Source: Mariprofundus aestuarium (GTDB taxonomy: Bacteria > Pseudomonadota > Zetaproteobacteria > Mariprofundales > Mariprofundaceae). Taken from it: a stretch of 64,000 nt of DNA. Every line of letters starts with the position of its first letter. Position 1 is the stretch's first letter. Positions 19,852-27,659 of this stretch are shown here, in pieces. The DNA is taken from contig NZ_CP018799.1 of NCBI RefSeq assembly GCF_002795805.1, positions 1,357,001-1,421,000 of the forward strand. Direction: 5' to 3'. The position numbers and the translations under genes were made by a program. The notes under the pieces are model-generated. The model was given only the letters and a program-made list of their open reading frames with translations, did not search any database and was not told where the DNA came from.

Positions 19852-20349
19852 TTACTTTCTTGAACGGGAAACCTCTTTCCAGTTAATCGCCCGAACAACC
19901 TTGGTCACCTCATTTAACGAGATCACCTCTTCCTGTGTATCTGATGGGCGCTTCCCCTCAACCTGCAGAGTAAAGGCATCACCACTCTCCAGAGGACCGA
20001 GATTCCTGCCCTCAACCGTCCTGCCATCGACAAAGAAGGCTTTCACCCATTCACCGCTGTAACGCTCAAAATCGGCAGTCGTCTCAAAGGCATAATCCAG
20101 CCCCGGAGATGATACTTCAAGGCGGTATGCATTCGGGATCAGATCCTCTGCATCAAGCTGCAATGCAAGCCCCCTGCTCACCCGAGCCAGAATATCGGAG
20201 TCTACACCCCCCTTCTGGTCTATCATTACACGCAGAAGCTGGTTGCGGCCACTACCAAGGGTTATCTTGATAATCTCTACGCCCAACTCTTCGGTAATCG
20301 GTTCAAGCAACGAACGAATCACTTCTTCCAACTCTATACCCACCTTCAA
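19852..20349 (-). CDS. rimP: RimP: ribosome maturation factor
   Basis: A ~165-residue 30S assembly factor heading the nusA-infB operon. Family motifs: RVMIDQKGGVDSDILARVSRGLA and YRLEVSSPGLDYAF. The frame opens with TTG 20349, directly behind the T-tract of a terminator-like hairpin. AAGGTGG (about 20346-20340) could instead serve as ribosome site for the TTG at 20331 (sixth codon after the first). The exact start is therefore uncertain. Confidence 0.9.
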   Translation of the reverse strand: MKVGIELEEVIRSLLEPITEELGVEIIKITLGSGRNQLLRVMIDQKGGVDSDILARVSRGLALQLDAEDLIPNAYRLEVSSPGLDYAFETTADFERYSGEWVKAFFVDGRTVEGRNLGPLESGDAFTLQVEGKRPSDTQEEVISLNEVTKVVRAINWKEVSRSRK

Positions 20350-20353
20350 GAAA

Positions 20354-20380
20354 CAAAAAAAGCGAGCCGCGGCTCACTTT
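20354..20380 (-). terminator. Terminator/attenuator-like hairpin at the rimP start
   Basis: On the minus strand, a 9-bp stem built around GAGCCGCGGCTC (20364-20375) with a tight loop, followed by seven T residues ending about 5 nt before the rimP TTG. It could terminate mntP transcription or attenuate the rimP-nusA-infB operon. Confidence 0.75.
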
Positions 20381-20478
20381 CAACGCAGCGAAGGATAGGG
20401 ACGGGGAGATAAAAAGCAATAAAATAAAAGCCTTTTAAAAACAGATCACCAGTTCTCGCCCTCAGATTGATCGTAGCG

Positions 20479-21021
20479 TTAGAAGAGCAGCACCTTAAAA
20501 CCGATCAGGATCAGCACTATGCCGCCAAACAGCTCTGCCCTGCTCTCCAGCCAGGTTCCACTGCGAAATCCGACATAAACACCAAGCCAGCTGAAGACAA
20601 AGGTGGTGACAGCAATAATCACACAGGCCAGTAGCGCATTAACCTCAAGCAGCGTCAACGAGAATCCAGCCGCCATGGCATCGATACTGGTAGCGATGGC
20701 GAGCATCAGCATCACCCTCTGCGTGACAACAGCAATCTCCGCCTCCACCCCTTCGCAGAATGATTCGTAGATCATCTTGCCACCAATCAGAGCAAGCAGC
20801 CCGAAGGCGATCCACGGCGCGTAACCTTCAACCCAGCCCAGCACCCCTCTGCCGCCAAGGTAGCCGATCAACGGCATCAGTCCCTGAAACAGGCCGAACC
20901 AGATGCCCGCCTTAAGGGCCAGCCCTCCAAGATTCTCCCTCTCCTCTTTAGAGCCCAGCCCGATGGATACGGCAAACGCATCCATGGCAAGCGCCACAGC
21001 CAGAAACAGCACCTCGATCAT
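20479..21021 (-). CDS. mntP: MntP: manganese efflux pump
   Basis: A 180-residue, six-helix inner-membrane protein made of two similar halves, with the conserved acidic motifs [14 protein letters not shown] (helix 1) and [13 protein letters not shown] (helix 4) that bind Mn2+. The ATG at 21021 has AAGGGG 10 nt upstream; the TTG at 21024 adds one codon. I do not see a yybP-ykoY manganese riboswitch in the 140 bp upstream. Confidence 0.92.
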   Translation of the reverse strand: MIEVLFLAVALAMDAFAVSIGLGSKEERENLGGLALKAGIWFGLFQGLMPLIGYLGGRGVLGWVEGYAPWIAFGLLALIGGKMIYESFCEGVEAEIAVVTQRVMLMLAIATSIDAMAAGFSLTLLEVNALLACVIIAVTTFVFSWLGVYVGFRSGTWLESRAELFGGIVLILIGFKVLLF

Positions 21022-21160
21022 CAACAGATACCCCTTTCATCCAGAGTTTACAGATCGCATATACTGCCCATAAAGCAGCGGATTTACAGTGCAGCATTTG
21101 AGCTTTCAGCCTTCGAACCTGAAAACCCTGAACTTTAACAAACTCCTATATGTGGCTGTT

Positions 21161-21628
21161 TTATTGGAGAAATTTCTTGATGGTATTCGATACCTCCGGT
21201 GTCCTCAGGTAACCCTAGGATTTATGGTGAAGGCCACTCCAGTCATTTGAGACAAGGCCATCACTCACCTGAACACCGGCAGCGTTGGCTGCGTAGTCAT
21301 CAGCCAGATGGACATCCAGTGCAACGGGATCCCGTCTATCGGCAAAGTTAGACCACTGCTGCACCACGCTTGGAGTGCGAACGGCATCGTTCTCCTTTGC
21401 TATCTTATATTTCACATGCGGAAGACCTAACGGTGAGCCGATAGTCACAAAACGTGCCACCTTTAACTGAGGATGTTTTTTGCCGATAGCCCTTAATACA
21501 TCATAAGCGACAATCGTTCCCATGGAGTGTGAGACAACCATGACCTCACTCCCCTGATGTTTCAGGATCTCATTTTCCAGCCGGCTGCGCAGTTCCGCTC
21601 TCTTATCCGACTCCTCATACCTGAAGCA
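21161..21628 (-). pseudogene. Decayed alpha/beta-hydrolase (lipase-like) gene
   Basis: The frame reads FRYEESDKRAELRS, then the nucleophile elbow VVSHSMGTIVAYDVL and TIGSPLGLP, like bacterial alpha/beta hydrolases. It has no canonical start before an internal ATG at 21541 and is closed upstream by TGA (21631-21629), so the N-terminal half is absent. After LHHKS an in-frame TAG (21217-21215) interrupts it; the frame then continues GYLRTPEVSNTIKKFLQ to a TAA at 21163-21161. That tail reads as the genuine C-terminus, so the TAG looks like a nonsense mutation, probably of a Tyr codon. Non-functional remnant. Confidence 0.7.
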
Positions 21629-22106
21629 TCAAGCCATATTGAGTGCCACCACCCCCGGTTCCCCAACCATTAACACCAGTATAGACCAGAACTCATGAAT
21701 GTGAGAAATCGGATTCAGGAGCATGGGAGACCTCTCTTATCCACCATATGTGACCTGATGTAACAAAGTGAGCACCTCTTATCTGTTCAAGCCATAACAT
21801 CACACCTTGAAAGAACTAAATCACTGTTTTCAAAGGCAATTAAACCATGCCTAAATTTTAGTCATTTTAGCCACTGCATGTCACACACCTTGAAGAGACA
21901 GCCCTCACCCGCTTCCATCCACAAAGTTATCCACAGATTTTGTGGATAGAAGAAAAAAACCTTATTTCACAACCTTTTTGCAGCACAAACCGACGCCGAA
22001 GAGGAAGAGGAAGAGGAAGATAACCTCCTGCATGCAGGGTATCACAAGGGTAGACCAGCCGCCCAATAGACTGAAGGGTTCGAGGAAATGAAACAGAGGT
22101 GGAGCT
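21629..22106. other. Gene-poor stretch with DnaA-box-like sites
   Basis: About 480 bp with no convincing gene. It holds TTATCCACA (21927-21935, consensus DnaA box), its inverted partner TGTGGATA (21941-21948; the pair forms an 8-bp inverted repeat with a 5-nt spacer), CATCCACA (21916-21923) and TTATCCACC (about 21738-21746). A purine hexamer tandem (GAAGAG repeated, 21998-22020) and a CCTGCATGCAGG palindrome (about 22027-22038) follow. Confidence 0.5.
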
Positions 22107-22304
22107 TTGAATCCTGAGAACCTGAGTATTGATGCACTGCAAATATTCAACAACCTGCCTTCTGAGCTGCAGCAGCAGGCTATTCAGCTCTGCGGCTCGC
22201 ACTCCGAGGATGAAGCTGTCTACCTGGTCGCCCTTCGCAACATGAACGAGCGCGAGCGGCGCAAGCTCCTTTTCCGCTTAAGCAGGAAACGCTGGGGGCT
22301 TTAG
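22107..22304 (+). CDS. Small hypothetical protein (65 aa)
   Basis: Begins at TTG 22107 with GGTGGAG just upstream. The peptide is polar and probably all-helical (LSIDALQIFNNLPSELQQQA, then a charged MNERERRKLLFRLSRKR tail). I do not recognise a family. It lies between the DnaA-box-like sites and a dispersed repeat copy. Amino-acid use looks coding, but length and non-ATG start leave doubt. Confidence 0.4.
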   Translation: MNPENLSIDALQIFNNLPSELQQQAIQLCGSHSEDEAVYLVALRNMNERERRKLLFRLSRKRWGL

Positions 22305-22469
22305 CCCTTCCAGCTAAACAGCTTGCCCACAGGACCAGGGTCATGGACGACCCGAATCAAAAAGGAATGGAACCTGTAACGTCTATGGTACTAATAAGGA
22401 AGTCTAGGAAGTACTCTTTTCATACAACAGAACTGTAGGATGTATGTAGTACATATTCACTGGGATTGC

Positions 22470-22626
22470 CTGTTCATTCTTTGTGCGCACAAAGAACGAA
22501 CCAAGAAAAACGCCCCGGAGATCAGCCTGCCCTTTCGGGTTCCCGATCCTGCATGTTAAAAATCGGCCACGGCTCCGCCGCTCTTCTCCGATTTTGAACA
22601 TTTGTCTCGGCAGTCTGCTAGCGGGG
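22470..22626 (-). repeat. Dispersed structured repeat, copy A
   Basis: Read on the minus strand it runs from GCTAGCAGACTGCCGAGACA through AAAATCGG...CCGATTTT (8-bp outer stem) and ATCGGGAACCCGAAAGGGCAG to the perfect palindrome TTCTTTGTGCGCACAAAGAA (22477-22496). Copies B (35464) and C (38405) share nearly the whole sequence. It fills most of the 341-bp gap between the 65-aa ORF and rnhA. Confidence 0.8.
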
Positions 22627-22645
22627 GCTCAAAAACCTTTAACTA

Positions 22646-23419
22646 TTACCCATCCCGCATGGCCAAAATAGCTTTGATATCGAGCTTTTCACGGTAACGC
22701 TTAAAACCGGTATCGCGTGAATCAATGGCCAGAATCGACATCCGGTCAGCCAGTTCATTGCCTTCAACACCGACATGGCCGTTCACATGCAACACCTGAA
22801 CGCTCTCTTTCAACGTCTGGTGCAGTGCAAACATATCCTTGATAAGCTCAAGGTTCTTGATTTCACCACCGGCCTTCTTCCACCCCTTCTTCTGCCAGTT
22901 CACAGCCCACTGGGTCACGCATTGAATGGCGTATTTGGAGTCACAAAAGATGGCGACAGACCTCTTCTTCTTGATCTCGTCCTTTGCCATGATCAGCGCC
23001 TGGTGCAGTGCATTTAACTCAGCCGTATTATTCGTACCCTTGGGGTTATAGAGACCGTACCAGAGCTCAGCAACCACACCATCACGATAGAGGGCAATGC
23101 CGGAACCAGCTTTGCCGGGGTTGGGTTCACAGCCGCCATCGGTGAATATCTTTGTATCGATCTTCATGGCTTCAATCTCTGCAGCCGCATAGGTTTTAAC
23201 CGCTTGAGCTGCGCTTCTCTTTGTGGCTGAAGCGGCTTTCGATGCACTACCAGTCGATCTGGCAGCTTCACCATGGAAGGCGGCTTCAGCCTCAGCCAGT
23301 GTCGGAAATGACTTGTACCGGGCACCGGCAAACTTGTCGATCTGCTTTTTGCAGCTATTCCAATCGGTGAAAATACCGGTTTCCCTTCCCTGCCATACTA
23401 CGTAAAACTTTTTAGCCAC
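22646..23419 (-). CDS. rnhA: Ribonuclease HI with N-terminal RNase-H1/viroplasmin domain
   Basis: A 257-residue protein. Residues 1-~45 (KKFYVVWQGRETGIFTDWNSCKKQ) are the RNA/DNA-hybrid-binding caulimovirus-viroplasmin-like domain. A 50-residue Ala/Ser/Lys linker follows, then the RNase H fold with catalytic residues in IFTDGGCEPNPG (Asp), NTAELNAL (Glu), FCDSKYA (Asp) and VEGNELAD (Asp). It cleaves RNA in RNA-DNA hybrids. I start at GTG 23419 with AGAGG 9-10 nt upstream; the frame extends to 23476 without homology. This two-domain architecture is more typical of eukaryotic and some bacterial RNase HI than of E. coli RnhA. Confidence 0.88.
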   Translation of the reverse strand: MAKKFYVVWQGRETGIFTDWNSCKKQIDKFAGARYKSFPTLAEAEAAFHGEAARSTGSASKAASATKRSAAQAVKTYAAAEIEAMKIDTKIFTDGGCEPNPGKAGSGIALYRDGVVAELWYGLYNPKGTNNTAELNALHQALIMAKDEIKKKRSVAIFCDSKYAIQCVTQWAVNWQKKGWKKAGGEIKNLELIKDMFALHQTLKESVQVLHVNGHVGVEGNELADRMSILAIDSRDTGFKRYREKLDIKAILAMRDG

Positions 23420-23552
23420 TGTGCTATACCTCTGTTGTTGGTGGGAAGTCCTGTGCCACGCGCTTCGGGCAATCATCGCTCGCCGATTGTATAAAGCAAT
23501 TGATCCAAGTCACGATTTACCACCCACCTTTATAGCGAAGCAACGATCGTTT

Positions 23553-23578
23553 CATGGCACACATCCATGTGTGCCATG
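23553..23578. repeat. Perfect 12-bp inverted repeat downstream of lpxK
   Basis: CATGGCACACAT and its exact complement are separated by 2 nt. It begins 5 bp past the lpxK stop on the minus strand and has no T-tract. Possible mRNA 3' stabiliser or protein-binding site. Confidence 0.6.
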
Positions 23579-23582
23579 GGCG

Positions 23583-24572
23583 CTAAGCGTGCTCTTGTAC
23601 TTTCCTTGTACAATAATCGGCAAGGCCTTGCTGCGCTTCCACCTGCTGCTCCAGGACCCATAGGGGTTTATCTGCCGGCCAGAGCGGCAAAAGCTTCACC
23701 GCGTCTTTGGCTGTTGTCACAATCGACTTATGGCTCTGTAAAAGCTCCTCAATATCCTGCGTTGAATATGCGTGGTGATCGGCAAAGCTGCTATGCTCGG
23801 CAACCTCATAACCCAGCTCCTTCAGGTCCTTTAACACACGCCATGGCCTGGCAATGCCCGTGACTAGATGAACCGGCCGGGAGGCCTCCAGCAGAATATC
23901 ACCCGGCCCCATCCAGTCACGAAGCAGGCCGGCTTTCGCCGACCAGACCCACTCCTTCTGTTCTGATATCGGCTTAAACCCGGAGGAGCCACTGCGCACA
24001 ATAAGGTCGGCCCGACCCAGTGCGGATAGAGGTTCTCTTAAGGGGCCTGCAGGAAGAAGCCCACCGTTGCCTATCCCTTCGCTTGGCACCAGCACAATAT
24101 CGCAGGCGCGTTCAAGCTGCCGATACTGAAAACCATCATCGAGAATAATAATATCCCCATAATCTGCTGCCAGCTGGGCACCAGCAACACGGTCGCGCCC
24201 AGCGATCACCGGGCAACCGCTCAGGCGATAGAGCAGCAGCGCCTCATCACCGACCTCATGGGCCTTGGAGTATTGAGAAACCAGATGCGGGGTTTGATTG
24301 TTTGCCCCGTCGCCTCGCGACAGCAGCACAGGAGTGAAAGCGCGGTTTTTCAACTCAGCTGCCAGCCACACCACAAAAGGTGTTTTACCACTGCCACCGA
24401 CGGTAATGTTGCCGACCGAGATCATAGGAATGGAAGGTTTAACCACGCGCTTCAAACGTTGCTGCTGATCAAATCTTGATAGCAGTGCATAAACCGCAGA
24501 GAAGGCAGCCAGCAGCACATTAGGTTTTCGCCTGCTGTTCCACCACATATACTCAATACGCTGATGCAGCAT
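23583..24572 (-). CDS. lpxK: LpxK: tetraacyldisaccharide 4'-kinase
   Basis: A 329-residue inner-membrane-associated kinase that phosphorylates the 4' position of the lipid A precursor. It has an N-terminal hydrophobic helix, the P-loop VGNITVGGSGKTP (Gly59-Thr64), SRGDG and the DDGFQYRQLERACDIVLV signature. The start ATG 24572 (MLHQRIEYMWW) has GGGGAG upstream; the frame extends to 24671 but the extra residues lack homology. I see no lpxB or msbA next to it. Confidence 0.92.
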   Translation of the reverse strand: MLHQRIEYMWWNSRRKPNVLLAAFSAVYALLSRFDQQQRLKRVVKPSIPMISVGNITVGGSGKTPFVVWLAAELKNRAFTPVLLSRGDGANNQTPHLVSQYSKAHEVGDEALLLYRLSGCPVIAGRDRVAGAQLAADYGDIIILDDGFQYRQLERACDIVLVPSEGIGNGGLLPAGPLREPLSALGRADLIVRSGSSGFKPISEQKEWVWSAKAGLLRDWMGPGDILLEASRPVHLVTGIARPWRVLKDLKELGYEVAEHSSFADHHAYSTQDIEELLQSHKSIVTTAKDAVKLLPLWPADKPLWVLEQQVEAQQGLADYCTRKVQEHA

Positions 24573-24747
24573 CCACTCTCCCCTCTCTCTGCCAAACAGG
24601 CAGAAGACATGTTGCAGCTTCGATTCGCAAATGCAATGCACGTTACCAATGCTTTGCCCAAGGATAAACACTGCAATTGTTTTCCGGCCCGGCGCGAGTA
24701 GTGTGCCGCGCCCGGTGATCAGAGCATCACCGATTTAGGAGAAAAAG

Positions 24748-25254
24748 ATGCAGATCACTGACCATAAGGTTGTTTCATTTCACTACACCCTGACCAACGA
24801 TGCCAGAGAGGTTCTCGACACAACCACTGGTGGCGAGCCACTACCTTACCTGCATGGTGAGGAGAATATCGTTCCTGGCCTTGAGCTGGCACTGGAGGGC
24901 AAGAGCGTTGGCGACAAGCTGAAAGTCTCCCTTGATGCTGCAGATGCCTATGGCGAGCTGGATCCAGCGCTTATCGAGGTTGTATCCGCGGATCTGTTTG
25001 AGGGCATTGAAACACTTGAAGCCGGCATGGAGTTCGAGACCGAGTCCGACGATGGTGAGGTTGAGTTTGTACGCATTACCGCCATCGATGGCGACAATGT
25101 CACGATTGACGGCAACCACCCACTGGCGGGCCAGAACCTGACCTTTGATGTCGAGATCACCGATATCCGTGATGCTACCGAAGAGGAGCTTGAGCACGGC
25201 CATGTACATGGTGATGACGAAGGCTGCTGCGGCGATGAGGATTGCTGTAGCTAA
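24748..25254 (+). CDS. slyD: SlyD-like FKBP-type peptidyl-prolyl isomerase
   Basis: A 168-residue protein: an FKBP domain with an inserted IF chaperone flap (LHGEENIVPGLELALEGKSVGDK, ADAYGELDP, FDVEITDIRDATEEELEHGH), then a short His/Cys metal-binding tail (HGHVHGDDEGCCGDEDCC). SlyD folds proteins and in E. coli delivers nickel for hydrogenase assembly. The tail is shorter than in E. coli, and nickel delivery is only an inference. GGAG lies 8 nt before the ATG, and a strong terminator follows. Confidence 0.93.
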   Translation: MQITDHKVVSFHYTLTNDAREVLDTTTGGEPLPYLHGEENIVPGLELALEGKSVGDKLKVSLDAADAYGELDPALIEVVSADLFEGIETLEAGMEFETESDDGEVEFVRITAIDGDNVTIDGNHPLAGQNLTFDVEITDIRDATEEELEHGHVHGDDEGCCGDEDCCS

Positions 25255-25280
25255 TCGCTTCCGCAAATCCTGATAGCTTT

Positions 25281-25310
25281 AAAGGCCACCCATCCGGGTG
25301 GCCTTTTTAT
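25281..25310 (+). terminator. Intrinsic terminator of slyD
   Basis: AAAGGCCACCC and GGGTGGCCTTT form an 11-bp stem around ATCC, followed by T residues. It starts 27 bp after the slyD stop. Confidence 0.9.
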
Positions 25311-25388
25311 GGTCCATCGCGCAATTGCGGGGTTGATCGACAAAGGCACTGAGCTGACGACAAACATAGATCATCTGAGTGAATGAAT

Positions 25389-25440
25389 TCACTTGTTCTT
25401 TCTTTGATGGCAAAGAAAGAACGAAAGAAAACCACCCCTC
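25389..25440 (-). repeat. Dispersed structured repeat, partial copy D
   Basis: On the minus strand this matches only the right end of copy C: GGGGTGGTTTTCTTTCGTTC, then a 12-bp hairpin GTTCTTTCTTTG-CCAT-CAAAGAAAGAAC and AAGTGAATTCA. The rest of the 343-bp gap between slyD and the ImmA-type gene shows nothing else I can name. Confidence 0.7.
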
Positions 25441-25597
25441 AACAGCAGTGAAGAGATATTCACTGTTGCAGAAATGCGAAAGCTGACTCATAGTGTTCTA
25501 CTGGATTAACAAAACCCTATAACTACTTGATAGATTACGTAAATTCAGCCTGTTCCTGGCAAGCATCATCGATCACTAGGGAGTGTGGAGGGATCAT

Positions 25598-26368
25598 ATG
25601 GAAAACACAGAATATAGTGCAGTCATTCAGGATGAGTTCGCCGAATTAACAGATACACCTCTCACATCCCGGCGCTATTCCGATAGCCAGATTGAGATGC
25701 GGGCAAATAATATTCTTAGAGAGCTGTGGCAAAACAGGGAGCAGATGTGGGGCTGGAGTCCAACTGACCCGACAATCGTCATTGATCCGGCCAAAGGACT
25801 GGAGCTGTTAGGCTTTGACTTCTTTCTCGAAGAGGAGCTGGCCACATATGACTCCGATCAGGGCCATGTTCAGGTTGCAGGCGTAATAAACAGAGAGACC
25901 AGGAGAGTTCACGTTTCAAAGAAATTTCCGATGAGTGTGGTCTCCTTCACCGCTGCACATGAACTGGGGCATGCAGTGTTGCATGAGATAAGTGGACCAA
26001 TACATCGCGACAGGCCAGTCAATGGAGAGTCGATAGCAAGAGACCCCATAGAGCGGGAAGCTGACAAGTTCGCCACCTTTTTTCTTATGCCGGCCAAGCT
26101 GGTCAAATCGCGTTTCGTTGAACTCTTTGGCACTGAAAACTTCTCGTTAACAGAAGATGCCGCCTTTGCACTGACTTGCGACTCTTTAGCCAAGGTAAAG
26201 AAGAGATACAAAACGCGGCGGGATATCTCCCGACTGCTTGCCAGCGCTAAAAGTTATGGCGGACGCAATGTTTATTCACTGGCAGATCAGTTCCGTGTCT
26301 CTGTTGAAGCCATAGCTATTCGCCTTGAGGAATTATCCCTGGTTCAGGCCCCTACCGCTCGCTCCTGA
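25598..26368 (+). CDS. ImmA/IrrE-family (Peptidase M78) metallopeptidase
   Basis: A 256-residue protein with the zinc-protease motif AAHELGHAVLH (HELGH at 121-125) and a downstream EREADKFATFFLMP that supplies the third ligand. Relatives cleave repressors in mobile elements (ImmA) or act in stress regulation (IrrE). Here no XRE repressor gene adjoins it. A C-terminal ~60-residue part (YSLADQFRVSVEAIAIRLEEL) is typical of the family. ATG 25598 has GGAGG 7 nt upstream; the GTG at 25583 is the ORF limit. It could be an accessory gene. Confidence 0.85.
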   Translation: MENTEYSAVIQDEFAELTDTPLTSRRYSDSQIEMRANNILRELWQNREQMWGWSPTDPTIVIDPAKGLELLGFDFFLEEELATYDSDQGHVQVAGVINRETRRVHVSKKFPMSVVSFTAAHELGHAVLHEISGPIHRDRPVNGESIARDPIEREADKFATFFLMPAKLVKSRFVELFGTENFSLTEDAAFALTCDSLAKVKKRYKTRRDISRLLASAKSYGGRNVYSLADQFRVSVEAIAIRLEELSLVQAPTARS

Positions 26369-26403
26369 TAGACCCTCTCTGACAAAACCGCTGAGGTGAC
26401 CGT

Positions 26404-26589
26404 TCAGCTCTCAGACTGCTCTCTTATGACAACATGTTTTGCTCCGCATACGGAGCAGTGGAATCGATGCACCTCTTTGCGCAGCTCATCAACAGTATTG
26501 AACGGCGTTCGCGGCAATATCTTCGTCACGTCTTGTTGAAAGTCGCAGGCTTTGCAGTAGAGGAAATAGGTTGTTCTTTTTTCTGGCAT
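26404..26589 (-). CDS. Small CxxC zinc-ribbon-like protein (61 aa)
   Basis: The peptide has two CxxC pairs, CKAC (residues ~13-16) and CSVC (~43-46), spaced as in a zinc ribbon. It starts at ATG 26589 with GGAGAG 7 nt upstream (26592 is an alternative). No family recognised. It stands divergent to the next hypothetical gene, whose upstream open frame crosses it antisense. Confidence 0.6.
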   Translation of the reverse strand: MPEKRTTYFLYCKACDFQQDVTKILPRTPFNTVDELRKEVHRFHCSVCGAKHVVIREQSES

Positions 26590-26697
26590 CATTTCTCTCC
26601 GTGTCATAGACGTACCCTAGCCGCTCACCCACAACTGAAACAACTGGGTGCACGGCTTAAAAGCCCTGCTAAGGTTGCAGACTCACAGGAGCTGGAT

Positions 26698-27054
26698 TTG
26701 GAAGGGATGCCCATTAAACATATTTGTGACGCCGTTGAAGTGGCGCATGCGAAGATTCAAGAGGATTTCGATAACATCAATCCCGTCGTCGGGTTGATCA
26801 ATCGGATGCGCAATCACGGCATTCCGGCTGATTTGATGACCATCGATTGCCTGAAGAGTGGCAAGCGCATTCTGCTTATGGTTCATGATAGCCAGCCGGA
26901 GATCGCCAGCTATCAGTTCTGCCGTCGTGATGAAGACCCCAGTGATGAATTTGAGAGTATCGCGATAAAAAGCCTAACCGCCCAAAAGCTCTATGATTGG
27001 ATGAAGGATACCTTTTCTACAGAAGATTCGGAGGAAGGTCTCTGTAAAGGGTAG
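26698..27054 (+). CDS. Hypothetical protein (118 aa), probable TTG start
   Basis: A polar, soluble protein (MPIKHICDAVEVAHAKIQEDF, DCLKSGKRILLMVHDSQPEI, LTAQKLYDWMKDTF). I do not recognise a family. The frame is open back to 26434, but that would overlap the zinc-ribbon gene antisense. AGGAG at 26687-26691 is 6 nt before TTG 26698, which I take as the start; ATG 26707 is the alternative. Residues encoded from 26611 also look plausible, so the start is uncertain. Confidence 0.55.
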   Translation: MEGMPIKHICDAVEVAHAKIQEDFDNINPVVGLINRMRNHGIPADLMTIDCLKSGKRILLMVHDSQPEIASYQFCRRDEDPSDEFESIAIKSLTAQKLYDWMKDTFSTEDSEEGLCKG

Positions 27055-27137
27055 CACTCCCTTAATCTCATGGTCTTCTGACCCGAACAGGTCGACAGTG
27101 AAAACTAGAAGGTATAGGCCTGACCCTCGGCGTTAGA

Positions 27138-27629
27138 TCAGGGTTTTGTGATCAATGCGGAGAAAAGTTGCAGCAGCCATTCGTGGGCAGCCTGATAGGC
27201 CGGCACGTCTTCGCGCTCTATTGGTCCGGCGATGTTAAGGATTTTGCCCTTGTGGTCGCTTAACCAAGCCAAAACCGATTCAAAATCGGATGAGTACGGG
27301 GAAACAATGAGAAACGGTTTATTGAGTTGTTTGCAAAACTGAACCGTGAGCAATGTGCCGCCTGTCGGTTCACCTTCACAGAGGATCAGCGTGGCATCAC
27401 TGTCTCTAACGTTCCAACGGGTGCGAGTGCGATATTTATTACACTTGGTTTCTATTAGCGGATAACCGTCAGGGATAGGGCCATCCTCGGCCCTTCGTCC
27501 TTTTGGACACCAGCCCCCTACTTCTAATCCTGCTGTCATTGCTGCATCAAGAGCGGCGCGATCAACACCAGTCTGACCACCGGAAACGATGGTCAGACTG
27601 GGTGAATTATCGGATGAGGTTGCGATCAT
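27138..27629 (-). CDS. Putative molybdenum-carrier/circularly permuted YpsA (SLOG) family protein
   Basis: A 163-residue protein with IVSGGQTGVDRAALDAAMTAG (Gly-rich nucleotide-binding loop), GWCPKGRRAEDGPIPDGYPL and TLILCEGEPTGGT, the signature of the cpYpsA/molybdenum-carrier (PF12694-like) SLOG family. SLOG folds bind nucleotides or molybdenum cofactor; no molybdenum gene is nearby, so the role is open. It starts 30 bp after serS and may be co-transcribed. Confidence 0.8.
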   Translation of the reverse strand: MIATSSDNSPSLTIVSGGQTGVDRAALDAAMTAGLEVGGWCPKGRRAEDGPIPDGYPLIETKCNKYRTRTRWNVRDSDATLILCEGEPTGGTLLTVQFCKQLNKPFLIVSPYSSDFESVLAWLSDHKGKILNIAGPIEREDVPAYQAAHEWLLQLFSALITKP

Positions 27630-27659
27630 AAAACCCTGTTAAAGAACAGGAAATAGTTA

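Noticed and set aside
21022-21160. yybP-ykoY manganese riboswitch before mntP
   Set aside because: Searched by eye for its conserved loops; not found.
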